A DNA stretch of 64,000 nt from an uncultured Gammaproteobacteria bacterium. Lineage in GTDB: Bacteria > Pseudomonadota > Gammaproteobacteria > PS1 > Pseudothioglobaceae. The notes beneath the pieces were generated by a model, which was given only the letters and a program-made list of their open reading frames with translations, did not search any database and had not been told where the DNA came from. The stretch spans positions 108,512 to 172,511 of the forward strand of contig CABXIU010000002.1 of NCBI GenBank assembly GCA_902512305.1, in the 5' to 3' direction. Shown in pieces: positions 36,831 through 44,810 of this stretch; the stretch's first letter is position 1, and every line of letters begins with the position of its first letter. A program made the translations under genes and the position numbers.

Positions 36831-37853
36831 ATGAAGAAACTACTCTTACTTTTAATTCTATCCTTCTTCTCAATTCAAAGTTTCGCAGCAGGCTGTCCTG
36901 ATGGCAGTGAACCAGTAAAGAGTATATCTGCGGACGGGACTTATTTTGTATTTGAGTGTGGAGGAAGTTCAAATAAAATCGATTTTCAAATTATTAATTT
37001 AACAGATTTTGAGGATAGTTATTTTACTGATAAGGCAGATTATGCCTCTTCAAAAATGATAAATACCATCACAAAAAATCTTGTACTAATCTATCCTCTT
37101 GGTGATTTTTTATCTGTCACACAAAATGATGAGATGGATTTCTTAGGCTCAGTTCACGTGTCACATGAAAGAATTATTGATGACTCTCAAATAAAGCAAA
37201 CACTTCAAACAGTCAAAAAATTTCTAGCAAATAAAAGCTGTATTGATGCAAGAGGGAAAAATGATTTATTAAATAATATTGAATGGGTCTTGAAAAATGG
37301 CTTCTACTCTGGACTCCAGGCCCCTCTCTGTAGAGATGTAAGATTTGTTATGATGTCTGTTAGCCCAGAGCAAAGAAAAGATAATAATAAAGAATTGCTC
37401 AGAGTGTTTTTTCATGAAATTTATCATTCTCTACAAAATGATTTGAGAAATAATTGTAGCGGTCCAAATGACCTTTGGGTTATAGAAGCTGCTGCAGAAT
37501 ATTTTGCAAAACACTCCGTTTCTATTTTTGATAATTCACAACAGGACTACGTTCAGAGTATCTTTCATTGGGCAGTGCAAAATGCATCACGTCATGGATT
37601 CAAATTAGAAGACCCTGGGGTTGCTGAAAAAGGATTAGGTGCTTTAAGGTTAAAAATAGAAGAAGGCTGGCTAGATGAATCAAGAATTCTTAATGGTAGC
37701 CTTTTTCATAACTGTGCTAGAGTTAAAGAATTTCAAGATAACGACCCTAAAATTCAATACCTTAAAGATAATTGGTTCAAGATTGAAAAACACAATGGTA
37801 CTTATAGATTTAATACATCTATGACAGAAGCTGATGTCAAAATCAATTTTTAA
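36831..37853 (+). CDS. Secreted HExxH-type putative metalloprotease
   Basis: A 340-residue protein from the ATG at 36831, giving a clean signal peptide (MKKLLLLLILSFFSIQSFAA). Near residue 202 it has FFHEIYHSLQNDL, an HExxH zinc-site pattern, followed about 25 residues on by EAAAEYFAKHS, whose Glu could be the third ligand (gluzincin-like). Cysteines at several places in the mature part suggest disulfides. I do not recognise a named family. It is the first gene after the tRNA-Met boundary and lies under a leaderless-type promoter. Proteolytic activity is inferred from the motif only. Confidence 0.75.
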   Translation: MKKLLLLLILSFFSIQSFAAGCPDGSEPVKSISADGTYFVFECGGSSNKIDFQIINLTDFEDSYFTDKADYASSKMINTITKNLVLIYPLGDFLSVTQNDEMDFLGSVHVSHERIIDDSQIKQTLQTVKKFLANKSCIDARGKNDLLNNIEWVLKNGFYSGLQAPLCRDVRFVMMSVSPEQRKDNNKELLRVFFHEIYHSLQNDLRNNCSGPNDLWVIEAAAEYFAKHSVSIFDNSQQDYVQSIFHWAVQNASRHGFKLEDPGVAEKGLGALRLKIEEGWLDESRILNGSLFHNCARVKEFQDNDPKIQYLKDNWFKIEKHNGTYRFNTSMTEADVKINF

Positions 37854-37855
37854 AT

Positions 37856-38161
37856 TCTGATGAAGAGGAAATTGAAACAGTTAATTACAACACTAAACTT
37901 GATGAAGTTTGTCGAGGCTTGATTAATAATAATTGGAATAGTTACTTAAACATAAACAAAAACGAATTTAATTCTAAAGGCTATATGTTTGTTGTTGCTG
38001 GTGAGGATGGGCGGTGTGAGAGTGGCATTGGGAGAATCAAAGAAAACGCACTAAATGAATGCACAAAATGGCAGGAAGAAAATAATATTGTTGGAATCTG
38101 TGAATTGTATGCTGAAGGAGAAGAGGTTGTTTGGGATGGTCATTTGAAACCATCGAAATAA
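37856..38161 (+). pseudogene. Fragment of a small Cys-containing domain protein, no proper start
   Basis: An open frame directly after the previous stop encodes about 101 residues (SDEEEIETVNYNTKLDEVC ... HLKPSK) but has no ATG; the only usable start is a TTG at 37919, giving 80 residues. VVAGEDGRCESGIGRIKEN and CTKWQEENNIVGICELYAEG have the look of a real folded domain. Absence of a start and ribosome-binding site, and immediate adjacency to the preceding gene in another frame, suggest the 3-prime remnant of a larger gene, or a translation product coupled to the HExxH gene. Confidence 0.5.
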
Positions 38162-38223
38162 GGCTCTAAATAAGTATCAGTATCCACAAAAGATTATTGA
38201 TACCATGAACTAATCTACTATCC

Positions 38224-38323
38224 CTCGCATATATATACTGACTTTGATGCCTACGGGGAAACCCCTCTTGTGCTCGGCTACGTTTTAATTAACCCTCCCT
38301 CACACAAAAAACGAAGTTTGGAC
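38224..38323 (+). repeat. Dispersed element, copy B (100 bp)
   Basis: Aligns gap-free to copy A at 36707-36806. In the CAT frame it reads HIYTDFDAYGETPLVLGYV then INPPSHKKRSLDFSSN and a stop. The peptide frame is not the frame of the following Rieske gene. It leads directly into the Rieske promoter. Confidence 0.75.
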
Positions 38324-38346
38324 TTTAGTTCTAATTGATTTAAAAT
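38318..38346 (+). promoter_or_regulatory. Element-borne promoter B, leaderless type
   Basis: TTGGAC (38318-38323), 17-base spacer, TAAAAT (38341-38346), then CCAAGT and the ATG at 38353. Very similar to promoter D at 40512-40540. The expected start point is the A of ATG. Confidence 0.65.
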
Positions 38347-38352
38347 CCAAGT

Positions 38353-39480
38353 ATGAAAAAACTACTTGAACGTATAAAGCTTTGTAAGTTGCCATCTCCT
38401 CAAAGACGAAGTCTGCCCTACGAATGCTACTGGGAGGACTCAATCTTGACCCAAGAGCAAGAGCGTATTTTTTCAAATCAATGGCTTGGGTTGGGCAGGT
38501 CCGATAGGCTAGAAAACCCAGGAGAATATGAGGTTTTTGAGCTTTGTGGTCAAGCCTTAGTTTTGATACGTAATCAAGACAAAGAATTGAGGCTTTATGC
38601 AAATACTTGCCGCCATAGAGGCGCAAAACTATTAGATGGAACTGGTCAATGTCAAGCTATCAGCTGCCCTTTTCATGGGTGGACTTACTCACTAGATGGT
38701 AATTTAAAGCACGCTAAAACGATGGCAGAAAACCCCAGTTTTGATTTTGCAGAGCATTCTTTAATTGAGTATAAATTAAAAGAATTGCAGGGTTTCCTAT
38801 TTGGTTTTCTGGGAAATAAGCCAACAGATTTATCTAATCAGCTTGGTAATTTTTCTGAATTACACCAGCCTTGGTCTATGAATGAATTGGTTACAACTAG
38901 ACGTGCAACTTTTGAAGTTCAGTGTAATTGGAAAGCATTTTTAGATGTCTTTAATGAATACTACCATTTGAATAATGTACATCCAACTAGCATCGATAAT
39001 CTTTACAACAAGCCTGAAGAAGCAGATAAAACAACGGGAGATTTTGCAAGTCAATTTGGATTTACCACGGGCACAGGGGCACTTCTAGAGGCGGATCAAA
39101 TTAACGCTTTACCGATAATGGAAAATTTGGAGGCCCCCTGGAGCCTTGGAGCAAGATACAGTTGGATCTTTCCAAATATGACTTTTGCAGCAAGTCAAGA
39201 AGCAATTTGGGTCTATGAAGCAAGCCCAATTACCTCAATGAGTTGTCATGTAAGACAAAGTATTTGTTTTCCAAAAAATACAACAACACTTCCTGGTTTT
39301 AAAGAAAAGTCCCAATCATATTATCAGCGACTTGATGATGCGTTAGACGAAGATATTGTCGCACTTGAAAATCAACAGAAGGGCCTCAATAAGTCCACTT
39401 CGCTTCAGGGGCAATTCTCAACATTAATGGAGGCAAATGTTGCAACTTTTTCTAAATGGTATGCCAATAAAATAATATAA
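38353..39480 (+). CDS. Rieske non-haem iron oxygenase, large subunit
   Basis: A 375-residue oxygenase of the ring-hydroxylating / choline-monooxygenase-like group. The Rieske 2Fe-2S ligands are in NTCRHRGAKLL (about residues 79-87) and CPFHGWTYSLDG (about 99-110). The mononuclear iron site begins with NEYYHLNNVHP near 204. There is no ferredoxin or reductase gene beside it. The substrate may be a quaternary amine or aromatic compound; not predictable. It starts under leaderless-type promoter B and is the second unit of the repeat-separated array. Confidence 0.9.
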   Translation: MKKLLERIKLCKLPSPQRRSLPYECYWEDSILTQEQERIFSNQWLGLGRSDRLENPGEYEVFELCGQALVLIRNQDKELRLYANTCRHRGAKLLDGTGQCQAISCPFHGWTYSLDGNLKHAKTMAENPSFDFAEHSLIEYKLKELQGFLFGFLGNKPTDLSNQLGNFSELHQPWSMNELVTTRRATFEVQCNWKAFLDVFNEYYHLNNVHPTSIDNLYNKPEEADKTTGDFASQFGFTTGTGALLEADQINALPIMENLEAPWSLGARYSWIFPNMTFAASQEAIWVYEASPITSMSCHVRQSICFPKNTTTLPGFKEKSQSYYQRLDDALDEDIVALENQQKGLNKSTSLQGQFSTLMEANVATFSKWYANKII

Positions 39481-39484
39481 GAGG

Positions 39485-39504
39485 TTTGGACTTATAATTC
39501 TTTT
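39485..39504 (+). promoter_or_regulatory. Element-borne promoter C, leaderless type
   Basis: TTTGGAC (39485-39491) runs directly into TATAAT (39493-39498), then TCTTTT and the ATG at 39505. This short form equals copy G at 49571-49590, as if the bases between TTTGGACTT and TATAAT in copy A had been lost. It begins five bases after the stop of the Rieske gene. Confidence 0.5.
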
Positions 39505-40545
39505 ATGAGATTCGCACTTTCAAATGATGAGCGTATTGAACCTAGCAAAGGAGCCAAAGGACTTTGTCCTTGTTGTGGTTCTGAACTAGTTGCTAAGTGC
39601 GGAGAAATTAAAGTACATCATTGGGCACATAAGAAAAAGTGTGATGATTACTGGTGGGAGAACGAAACAGAATGGCATCGTAATTGGAAGAATAAGTTTC
39701 CTCATGAGTGGCAAGAGATAATCCAAAAAGATGAGAGTGGTGAGAAACATATAGCTGATGTTAAAACGGGTTCGGGTTGGACAATTGAATTTCAACATTC
39801 ACCGATTTCTAAAGAAGAGCGGGACTCAAGAGATTACTTCTACAATAAGTTAATATGGATTGTTGATGGGACAAGACGCAAGACTGATGTGGAGCAGTTT
39901 AATAATCAAATTTGGCGTGCTAGTAATATATCTAATGAGCCATTTATTTTAAGAGTATTTGATGAAGAAACATTTGACCGATTTAGATTGAATCAAGAGT
40001 GGGGTTCTAGTAAGTCTTTGGTGTTGTTTGACTTTGGTAAATCAGAAGTGAGCTATCGAGATGAATACAAAAACAATGAAGATTTATGGTTAATACATCC
40101 TTCAAGAAATAGAACTTATATCACTAGCATTTCAAAAGATTCCTTTATTGAGATGATGACCAGTTCTCGCTCAGATGAAGTTTATAAAATACTAATGAAT
40201 CCGATTCAAACGAAACTTTTTGAGGAGGCTAAACAAGAACAAAAAAGACTCCATACTCTACCAAAAGTTCTTTACCAAAAAATTGGCTATATCATAGGAA
40301 TTTTGAAGAATAGAAAAGAACAAGAAGAATGGTTTGATGAATTCGATGAGTTTGATATAAAGGTCGCCTCAAAACTTCTCAATACCTGTGTTAAGAGTTA
40401 TATTAATCATGGTTATTCAAACAAATATATTGAGGATATGGTGCTTTCTGGTTTAATAAACTTTAGCAAGTCCATACATAAATGGACGGCATGGACAAAT
40501 TCAATTGAAGCTTGGACTCTAGTTCAAGTTGATATACAATCCTAG
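39505..40545 (+). CDS. CoiA-like nuclease-domain protein
   Basis: A 346-residue protein resembling the competence protein CoiA family. It has a small N-terminal zinc-ribbon-like part (GLCPCCGSELVAKCGE), VHHWAHKKKCDDYWWENETEWHRNWK near residue 35, and a PD-(D/E)xK-like core HIADVKTGSGWTIEFQHS near 80 (Asp and Glu-x-Gln). The rest is alpha-helical and not recognised. Such proteins are seen in competence regions and in mobile DNA; whether this one acts in recombination or defence is unknown. It overlaps promoter D at its 3-prime end. Confidence 0.75.
   Translation: MRFALSNDERIEPSKGAKGLCPCCGSELVAKCGEIKVHHWAHKKKCDDYWWENETEWHRNWKNKFPHEWQEIIQKDESGEKHIADVKTGSGWTIEFQHSPISKEERDSRDYFYNKLIWIVDGTRRKTDVEQFNNQIWRASNISNEPFILRVFDEETFDRFRLNQEWGSSKSLVLFDFGKSEVSYRDEYKNNEDLWLIHPSRNRTYITSISKDSFIEMMTSSRSDEVYKILMNPIQTKLFEEAKQEQKRLHTLPKVLYQKIGYIIGILKNRKEQEEWFDEFDEFDIKVASKLLNTCVKSYINHGYSNKYIEDMVLSGLINFSKSIHKWTAWTNSIEAWTLVQVDIQS
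40512..40540 (+). promoter_or_regulatory. Element-borne promoter D, leaderless type
   Basis: TTGGAC (40512-40517), 17-base spacer, TACAAT (40535-40540), then CCTAGT and the ATG at 40547. It lies inside the last codons of the CoiA-like gene. Over about 41 bases it matches promoter B with only scattered changes. Confidence 0.65.
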
Positions 40546-40546
40546 T

Positions 40547-41038
40547 ATGAAAGACGACCACAAAAATATGCTTCTTGGCTTTTTAGCGGCTAAATCAAAA
40601 CAGTCTGGACAGCCTAGTAATTGGCAAACAGCTTGGAGTCAACTAAACTTTCTCCAGAAATTATGGTTATTGCCATTCTATTTCTCCCTTTGGGCTTTGC
40701 TTGCAGCATCTATTATTTTCTTGGTAGCTATTATCTCTTTTCTTCTTTTTTCTGGAGAAGCATCCACGGTGGTTCCGACATTCTGGATATTTACAGGCGG
40801 CAGAGAAATTGCAATTGTTATTGTATTTATAATTTTAGCTTCTTTCATATTTTATAAAATATTATTTAAAATACTTTATACGCCTAGAAAGTTATTTTGG
40901 TGGACTTTTGCCCCCAGCCTTCTAGTCTTTTTGATTTGGATGTTTGGACCTATTATAGGAATAGATATTATTCAATTGACGTACGAATTCCTTCTTCTCA
41001 TAACCGATAAAAGTGTAGAAGGAACCCCCACCTCTTGA
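40547..41038 (+). CDS. Small membrane protein of unknown function
   Basis: A 163-residue protein from the ATG at 40547, with three or four hydrophobic spans (about residues 45-70, 80-105, 115-140) after a polar N terminus (MKDDHKNMLLGFLAAKSKQS). I do not recognise a family. Its start follows promoter D by six bases, so it is a separate unit of the array. Copy E of the element begins 22 bases after its stop. Confidence 0.65.
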   Translation: MKDDHKNMLLGFLAAKSKQSGQPSNWQTAWSQLNFLQKLWLLPFYFSLWALLAASIIFLVAIISFLLFSGEASTVVPTFWIFTGGREIAIVIVFIILASFIFYKILFKILYTPRKLFWWTFAPSLLVFLIWMFGPIIGIDIIQLTYEFLLLITDKSVEGTPTS

Positions 41039-41060
41039 CCTTAACTAAGTAGTAATATAC

Positions 41061-41093
41061 CCTCCCTCACACATCAGAGAGGATTTGGACTTT
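41061..41093 (+). repeat. Dispersed element, copy E: left 33-bp direct repeat
   Basis: A 33-bp stretch from CCTCCCTCACACATCA through GGATTTGGACTTT is identical to 48062-48094. In frame it reads PPSHIREDLDF. It lies between the small membrane-protein gene and the end of the leftward importer block, where no rightward gene follows. Confidence 0.8.
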
Positions 41094-41121
41094 AGTTCAA
41101 GATCCTTTATTTCAAGGGATC

Positions 41122-42816
41122 CTAAGCGGGCATAAGTTTAATTAGATGTTTAGAGTAGGTATGATTTGGAGCATTAAAGAGATCATTGGTTGTAGCTATT
41201 TCGCAAATTGAACCTTGGCGCATTACAGCGACACGATCACACATTTGGTGAATTACTGGTAGGTCGTGGGATATAAAAAGCATTGTGAGGTTCAGTTCAT
41301 CTTGGAGATCTTTTAGTAGGTTCAAAATATGAGCTTGTACTGAAACATCAAGGGCAGAAGTAGGTTCATCACAAATTAGAATTTTGGGTCGAGATGCAAG
41401 GGCTCGTGCAATTGAAATTCTCTGCCGCTGACCTCCAGAGAATTCATGAGGATACTTAATCATAGCATTTGTGCCTAAGCCAACATGATCTAAAAGGTCA
41501 CGTACAATTTGTTTCACTTGGCGATTTGAGGAAGCTGTTTTATAGAATCGAATGGGTTCTGCAACAATGTCTTCAACTGACATCCTTGCATTCAAAGAAG
41601 AGAAAGGATCCTGAAATATCATTTGCAAGCTGCGTTGGGCAGCAGTAACCTCCATACCTTTAAAATTGTTTGTAACATCTATATCAAAAAGCTTCACGGT
41701 ACCTTTATCAATGCGGAGCAAACCTGCAATAAGCCTTGCAACTGTACTTTTACCGGAACCAGACTCTCCAACAAGTCCAAATGTCTCTCCTGTCTTGATC
41801 GAAAAAGAAACATCTTTAACAGCATGAAGGTTTGAGCGATTTCTTTTAAACATAGCCTTTTTAAGAACGAATTCCTTATTAAGATCTTCAACAGAAATTG
41901 CTATTTCTGATTTTGTATCAACCAGCTTCTCTCCCAACCAATGTTCTTTAACATCAATTCGTTTTTGTGTCTTGGCGCCTCCTTCAATATAGTCAATTGA
42001 TGTAAACCGCTCAACCTTAACTTTACCACTTGGCACAGCTGCAATAAGACTTTTTGTATATTCATGGTCTGGAGAACTTAGAATTTTTTTTACATCACCA
42101 GTCTCAACGACAGCCCCGTTAAACATAACTGCAACGCGGTGTGCTATATTAGAAATCACGCCAATGTCATGCGTTATGATTATTACCCCAAGCTTTCGTT
42201 TTCTGCAGATAGCCTTTATAAGATCAAGAATTTGAGCTTGAGTAGAGACATCAAGAGCAGTAGTAGGCTCATCTGCAATTATGAGATCAGGATCTCCTGC
42301 AAGTGCCAAAGCTATAACAACGCGCTGACGCATACCTCCAGAAAACTGATGTGGATAAGCTTTCATTCGTGCCTCAGGCTGCTCAATGCCTACAGATTGA
42401 AGAAGGTCAATTGCCTTCTCACGCGCTTCTTTGCCGAAAAGTTTTTTCGTCGTGTTGATTGTTTCCAGGAGCTGCGCGCCGATTGTCATTAGTGGATTAA
42501 GCGAAGTCTGAGGGTCCTGAAAAATCATTCCAATCTTATGGCCTCGGATATTGAGCATTTCCTGATCATTTAGACTCCTGAGGTTCTGGTCTTGAAATAA
42601 AATTTCACCATTTATGATTTTTCCTGGCGGTTCTATAAGATTAATAATTGCATTCCCAATGGTAGATTTGCCAGCACCACTTTCACCCACAATCCCTAAA
42701 ACTTCACCAGGATTAAGCGTAATGGATACATCACGAACAGCATAAATGGTTTCTTGGCCACTAGAAAAGCTTACATCAAGCCCATTAATCTCTAAAAGCT
42801 TGGCCCAATTAATCAT
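41122..42816 (-). CDS. Second peptide-type ABC importer, fused tandem ATPase
   Basis: A 564-residue double ATPase, paralogous to the protein at 5186-6904. Walker A GESGAGKST near residue 42 and GESGSGKST near 347; signatures FSGGMRQRV and FSGGQRQRI; Walker B LIIADEP and ILICDEP. The ATG overlaps the permease stop by four bases. It ends the leftward operon regulator-divergent hydrolase, binding protein, two permeases, ATPase. Confidence 0.93.
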   Translation of the reverse strand: MINWAKLLEINGLDVSFSSGQETIYAVRDVSITLNPGEVLGIVGESGAGKSTIGNAIINLIEPPGKIINGEILFQDQNLRSLNDQEMLNIRGHKIGMIFQDPQTSLNPLMTIGAQLLETINTTKKLFGKEAREKAIDLLQSVGIEQPEARMKAYPHQFSGGMRQRVVIALALAGDPDLIIADEPTTALDVSTQAQILDLIKAICRKRKLGVIIITHDIGVISNIAHRVAVMFNGAVVETGDVKKILSSPDHEYTKSLIAAVPSGKVKVERFTSIDYIEGGAKTQKRIDVKEHWLGEKLVDTKSEIAISVEDLNKEFVLKKAMFKRNRSNLHAVKDVSFSIKTGETFGLVGESGSGKSTVARLIAGLLRIDKGTVKLFDIDVTNNFKGMEVTAAQRSLQMIFQDPFSSLNARMSVEDIVAEPIRFYKTASSNRQVKQIVRDLLDHVGLGTNAMIKYPHEFSGGQRQRISIARALASRPKILICDEPTSALDVSVQAHILNLLKDLQDELNLTMLFISHDLPVIHQMCDRVAVMRQGSICEIATTNDLFNAPNHTYSKHLIKLMPA

Positions 42817-43721
42817 TTAGAAATCCTTGGATTTAGAAGGACCCTCAAATGATCTCCAAAGATATTGATAGCAGCTACTGTTGCCAGCAGCATAATGCCA
42901 GGAAAGAAAGTGATCCAGTATGCACCTGATAAAATGTAATCAAAGCCATTTGCAATTAATGAGCCTAGCGAAGGCTCTGTTATAGGGACCCCGACGCCTA
43001 AGAAGCTGAGCGTCGCTTCGATTGAAATAGAGTGGGCTGTTTGCAAAGTCGCCAACACGATTAGCGGTGAGATGCTATTAGGTAAAAGGTGTTTCCAGAT
43101 GATGCGGAAGCTACTAAGCCCTAAGCAGTTAGCAGCCTCTATATATTCTTTGCGACGTTCAACTATCGCAGAAGCACGAACAGTGCGAGCGTAGATTGCC
43201 CACTGGACTATCGCGAGGGCAATTATAACTTTATCAATGCCTTTTCCTAACAAAGCTAATAGAACAAGAGCGACTAAAATAGCTGGAAAGGACAACTGAA
43301 TATCAACAATCCTCATTAAAAATGCATCTACTCGCCCACCAAAGAAAGCTGCAGTCATTCCAACTAATAGTCCAATAGTCAAGGCAATAAGTGCGCTGCA
43401 AACTGCAACGGTAAGACTAGTTCGCAGACCATAGATAATAGCGCTTAAAACATCTCGCCCCGCACCATCTGTACCAAGCCAAGCAACGGTGCCATCGAAC
43501 ATTGTTTCACCAGGCGCAAGCCTACCATCCATAATGCTCACAACAGCCAGATCATAGGGATTAGTTGGAGCAATGAGTGGTGCAAATATTGCGCAAAACG
43601 CAATTAATAAAAGTAGAATACCTGAAACTAGAGTTGCAGGTTGTGAAAGGTTTTTGAGTATCACATTTGTAAATTTTCTGTTATTTTCTTTTATCATAGG
43701 AGTAGCCTGTATCTTTTTCAT
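42813..43721 (-). CDS. Second peptide-type ABC importer permease (DppC type)
   Basis: A 302-residue permease with the DppC hallmark WLGTDGAGRDVLSAIIYGLRTSL near residue 80 and the EAA-loop segment WKHLLPNSISPLIVLATLQTA near 210. Start overlaps the DppB-type gene by four bases. Confidence 0.93.
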   Translation of the reverse strand: MKKIQATPMIKENNRKFTNVILKNLSQPATLVSGILLLLIAFCAIFAPLIAPTNPYDLAVVSIMDGRLAPGETMFDGTVAWLGTDGAGRDVLSAIIYGLRTSLTVAVCSALIALTIGLLVGMTAAFFGGRVDAFLMRIVDIQLSFPAILVALVLLALLGKGIDKVIIALAIVQWAIYARTVRASAIVERRKEYIEAANCLGLSSFRIIWKHLLPNSISPLIVLATLQTAHSISIEATLSFLGVGVPITEPSLGSLIANGFDYILSGAYWITFFPGIMLLATVAAINIFGDHLRVLLNPRISK

Positions 43722-44695
43722 AGATCATCTCCCTGCAAACGTACCCGAGGATCAAGTGCTGCATAAATTATGTCCACAATCAGATTTAGAACTAAAAACA
43801 AAGTTACTACAAATAGTAAATAAGCAACAACGATAGGACGGTCTAGGTTTACAATAGCATCGATTACGAGTTTACCAAGGCCGGGCCATGCAAAAACTGA
43901 CTCTGTCACAGTTGCAAAAGCAATAAGGGTGCCAAACTCAATCGCTAAGACAGTGATTATTGGAATAAGAATATTAGGCAGAAGATGAGAGCGCACTATG
44001 CGTTGAGACGAAAGCCCTCTTGCGCGAGCGAATTTGATGAAATCAAGCGCCATCACCTCCTCTACCCCAGCCCGCGCCAAGCGGATTACTACCGAAATCT
44101 TGAAAAGTGCTAGATTAAAGGCTGGCATAATAAGATGTCGTAAACCATCAAGCGTAAATATACTGCTTTCGATACCTAAAAAATTGGCAGTCTCACCTCG
44201 CCCAGATACTGGTAGCCATCCTAATAAGACTGAGAAGACTATTATCATCATCAAACCGAGCCAGAAGGTTGGGATGGAAATACCCAGCACCGAGCCTCCC
44301 ATAATGATGCGTGCACCCCATCCATCCGGGTTTAAGCCAGCGTAAATTCCCAAAGGGAGGCCCACAATTATAGCAATAATCAGTGCGGATGTTGCAAGTT
44401 CAAGAGTTGCAGGAAAACGTTCAATTATAAGAGTCAAAGCAGGTCTTCCGAAAATAAATGAATTTCCCAAGTCTCCCGACATCGCGCCTGCGAGAAACTT
44501 CCAGTATTGGATGTGAACTGGTTGATCAAGGCCAAAGTCTTGGCGAACCCTGTCAATTTCCTCAGGTAGGCTTTCCGGGTTGACTAGCATATCAACTGGG
44601 TCACCTATCAAATTGACCATAGAAAATACAATCAGAGACATTACAAATAGGACGACTACACTTTGCATAATACGTTTGATAGCAAAGGTTAACAT
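43718..44695 (-). CDS. Second peptide-type ABC importer permease (DppB type)
   Basis: A 325-residue permease opening MLTFAIKRIMQSVVVLFVMS, with the EAA-loop segment RSHLLPNILIPIITVLAIEFG near residue 235 and MALDFIKFARARGLSSQRIV before it. By eye this gene and its neighbours use more G and C than the first importer operon, suggesting a different origin. Confidence 0.93.
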   Translation of the reverse strand: MLTFAIKRIMQSVVVLFVMSLIVFSMVNLIGDPVDMLVNPESLPEEIDRVRQDFGLDQPVHIQYWKFLAGAMSGDLGNSFIFGRPALTLIIERFPATLELATSALIIAIIVGLPLGIYAGLNPDGWGARIIMGGSVLGISIPTFWLGLMMIIVFSVLLGWLPVSGRGETANFLGIESSIFTLDGLRHLIMPAFNLALFKISVVIRLARAGVEEVMALDFIKFARARGLSSQRIVRSHLLPNILIPIITVLAIEFGTLIAFATVTESVFAWPGLGKLVIDAIVNLDRPIVVAYLLFVVTLFLVLNLIVDIIYAALDPRVRLQGDDL

Positions 44696-44700
44696 TGTAA

Positions 44701-44810
44701 AACTCCCATTGGTTGGCCCGCAACAAATGCGCAGCGAGCCATCCTTATTTTATAGGAAGACTCTCGTTGGTTGGCCCGCAACAAATGCGAAGCGAGCCAT
44801 CCTTATCTTA
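44701..44810 (-). repeat. Tandem 58-bp repeat, each copy a hairpin, between binding-protein and permease genes
   Basis: Two copies with period 58: TTGGTTGGCCCGCAACAAAT starts at 44709 and at 44767. In each, GGTTGGCCCGC can pair with GCGAGCCATCC (one mismatch and a wobble pair on the mRNA), giving an 11-bp stem and a 12-base loop. The second copy runs into the stop region of the binding-protein gene. The likely effect is protection of the binding-protein mRNA or partial termination, as with REP-type hairpins. Confidence 0.7.

Noticed and set aside
38353..39480. The two Rieske oxygenase genes as a duplication
   Set aside because: The proteins at 38353 and 52079 differ throughout outside the metal-binding motifs, so they are distant family members.
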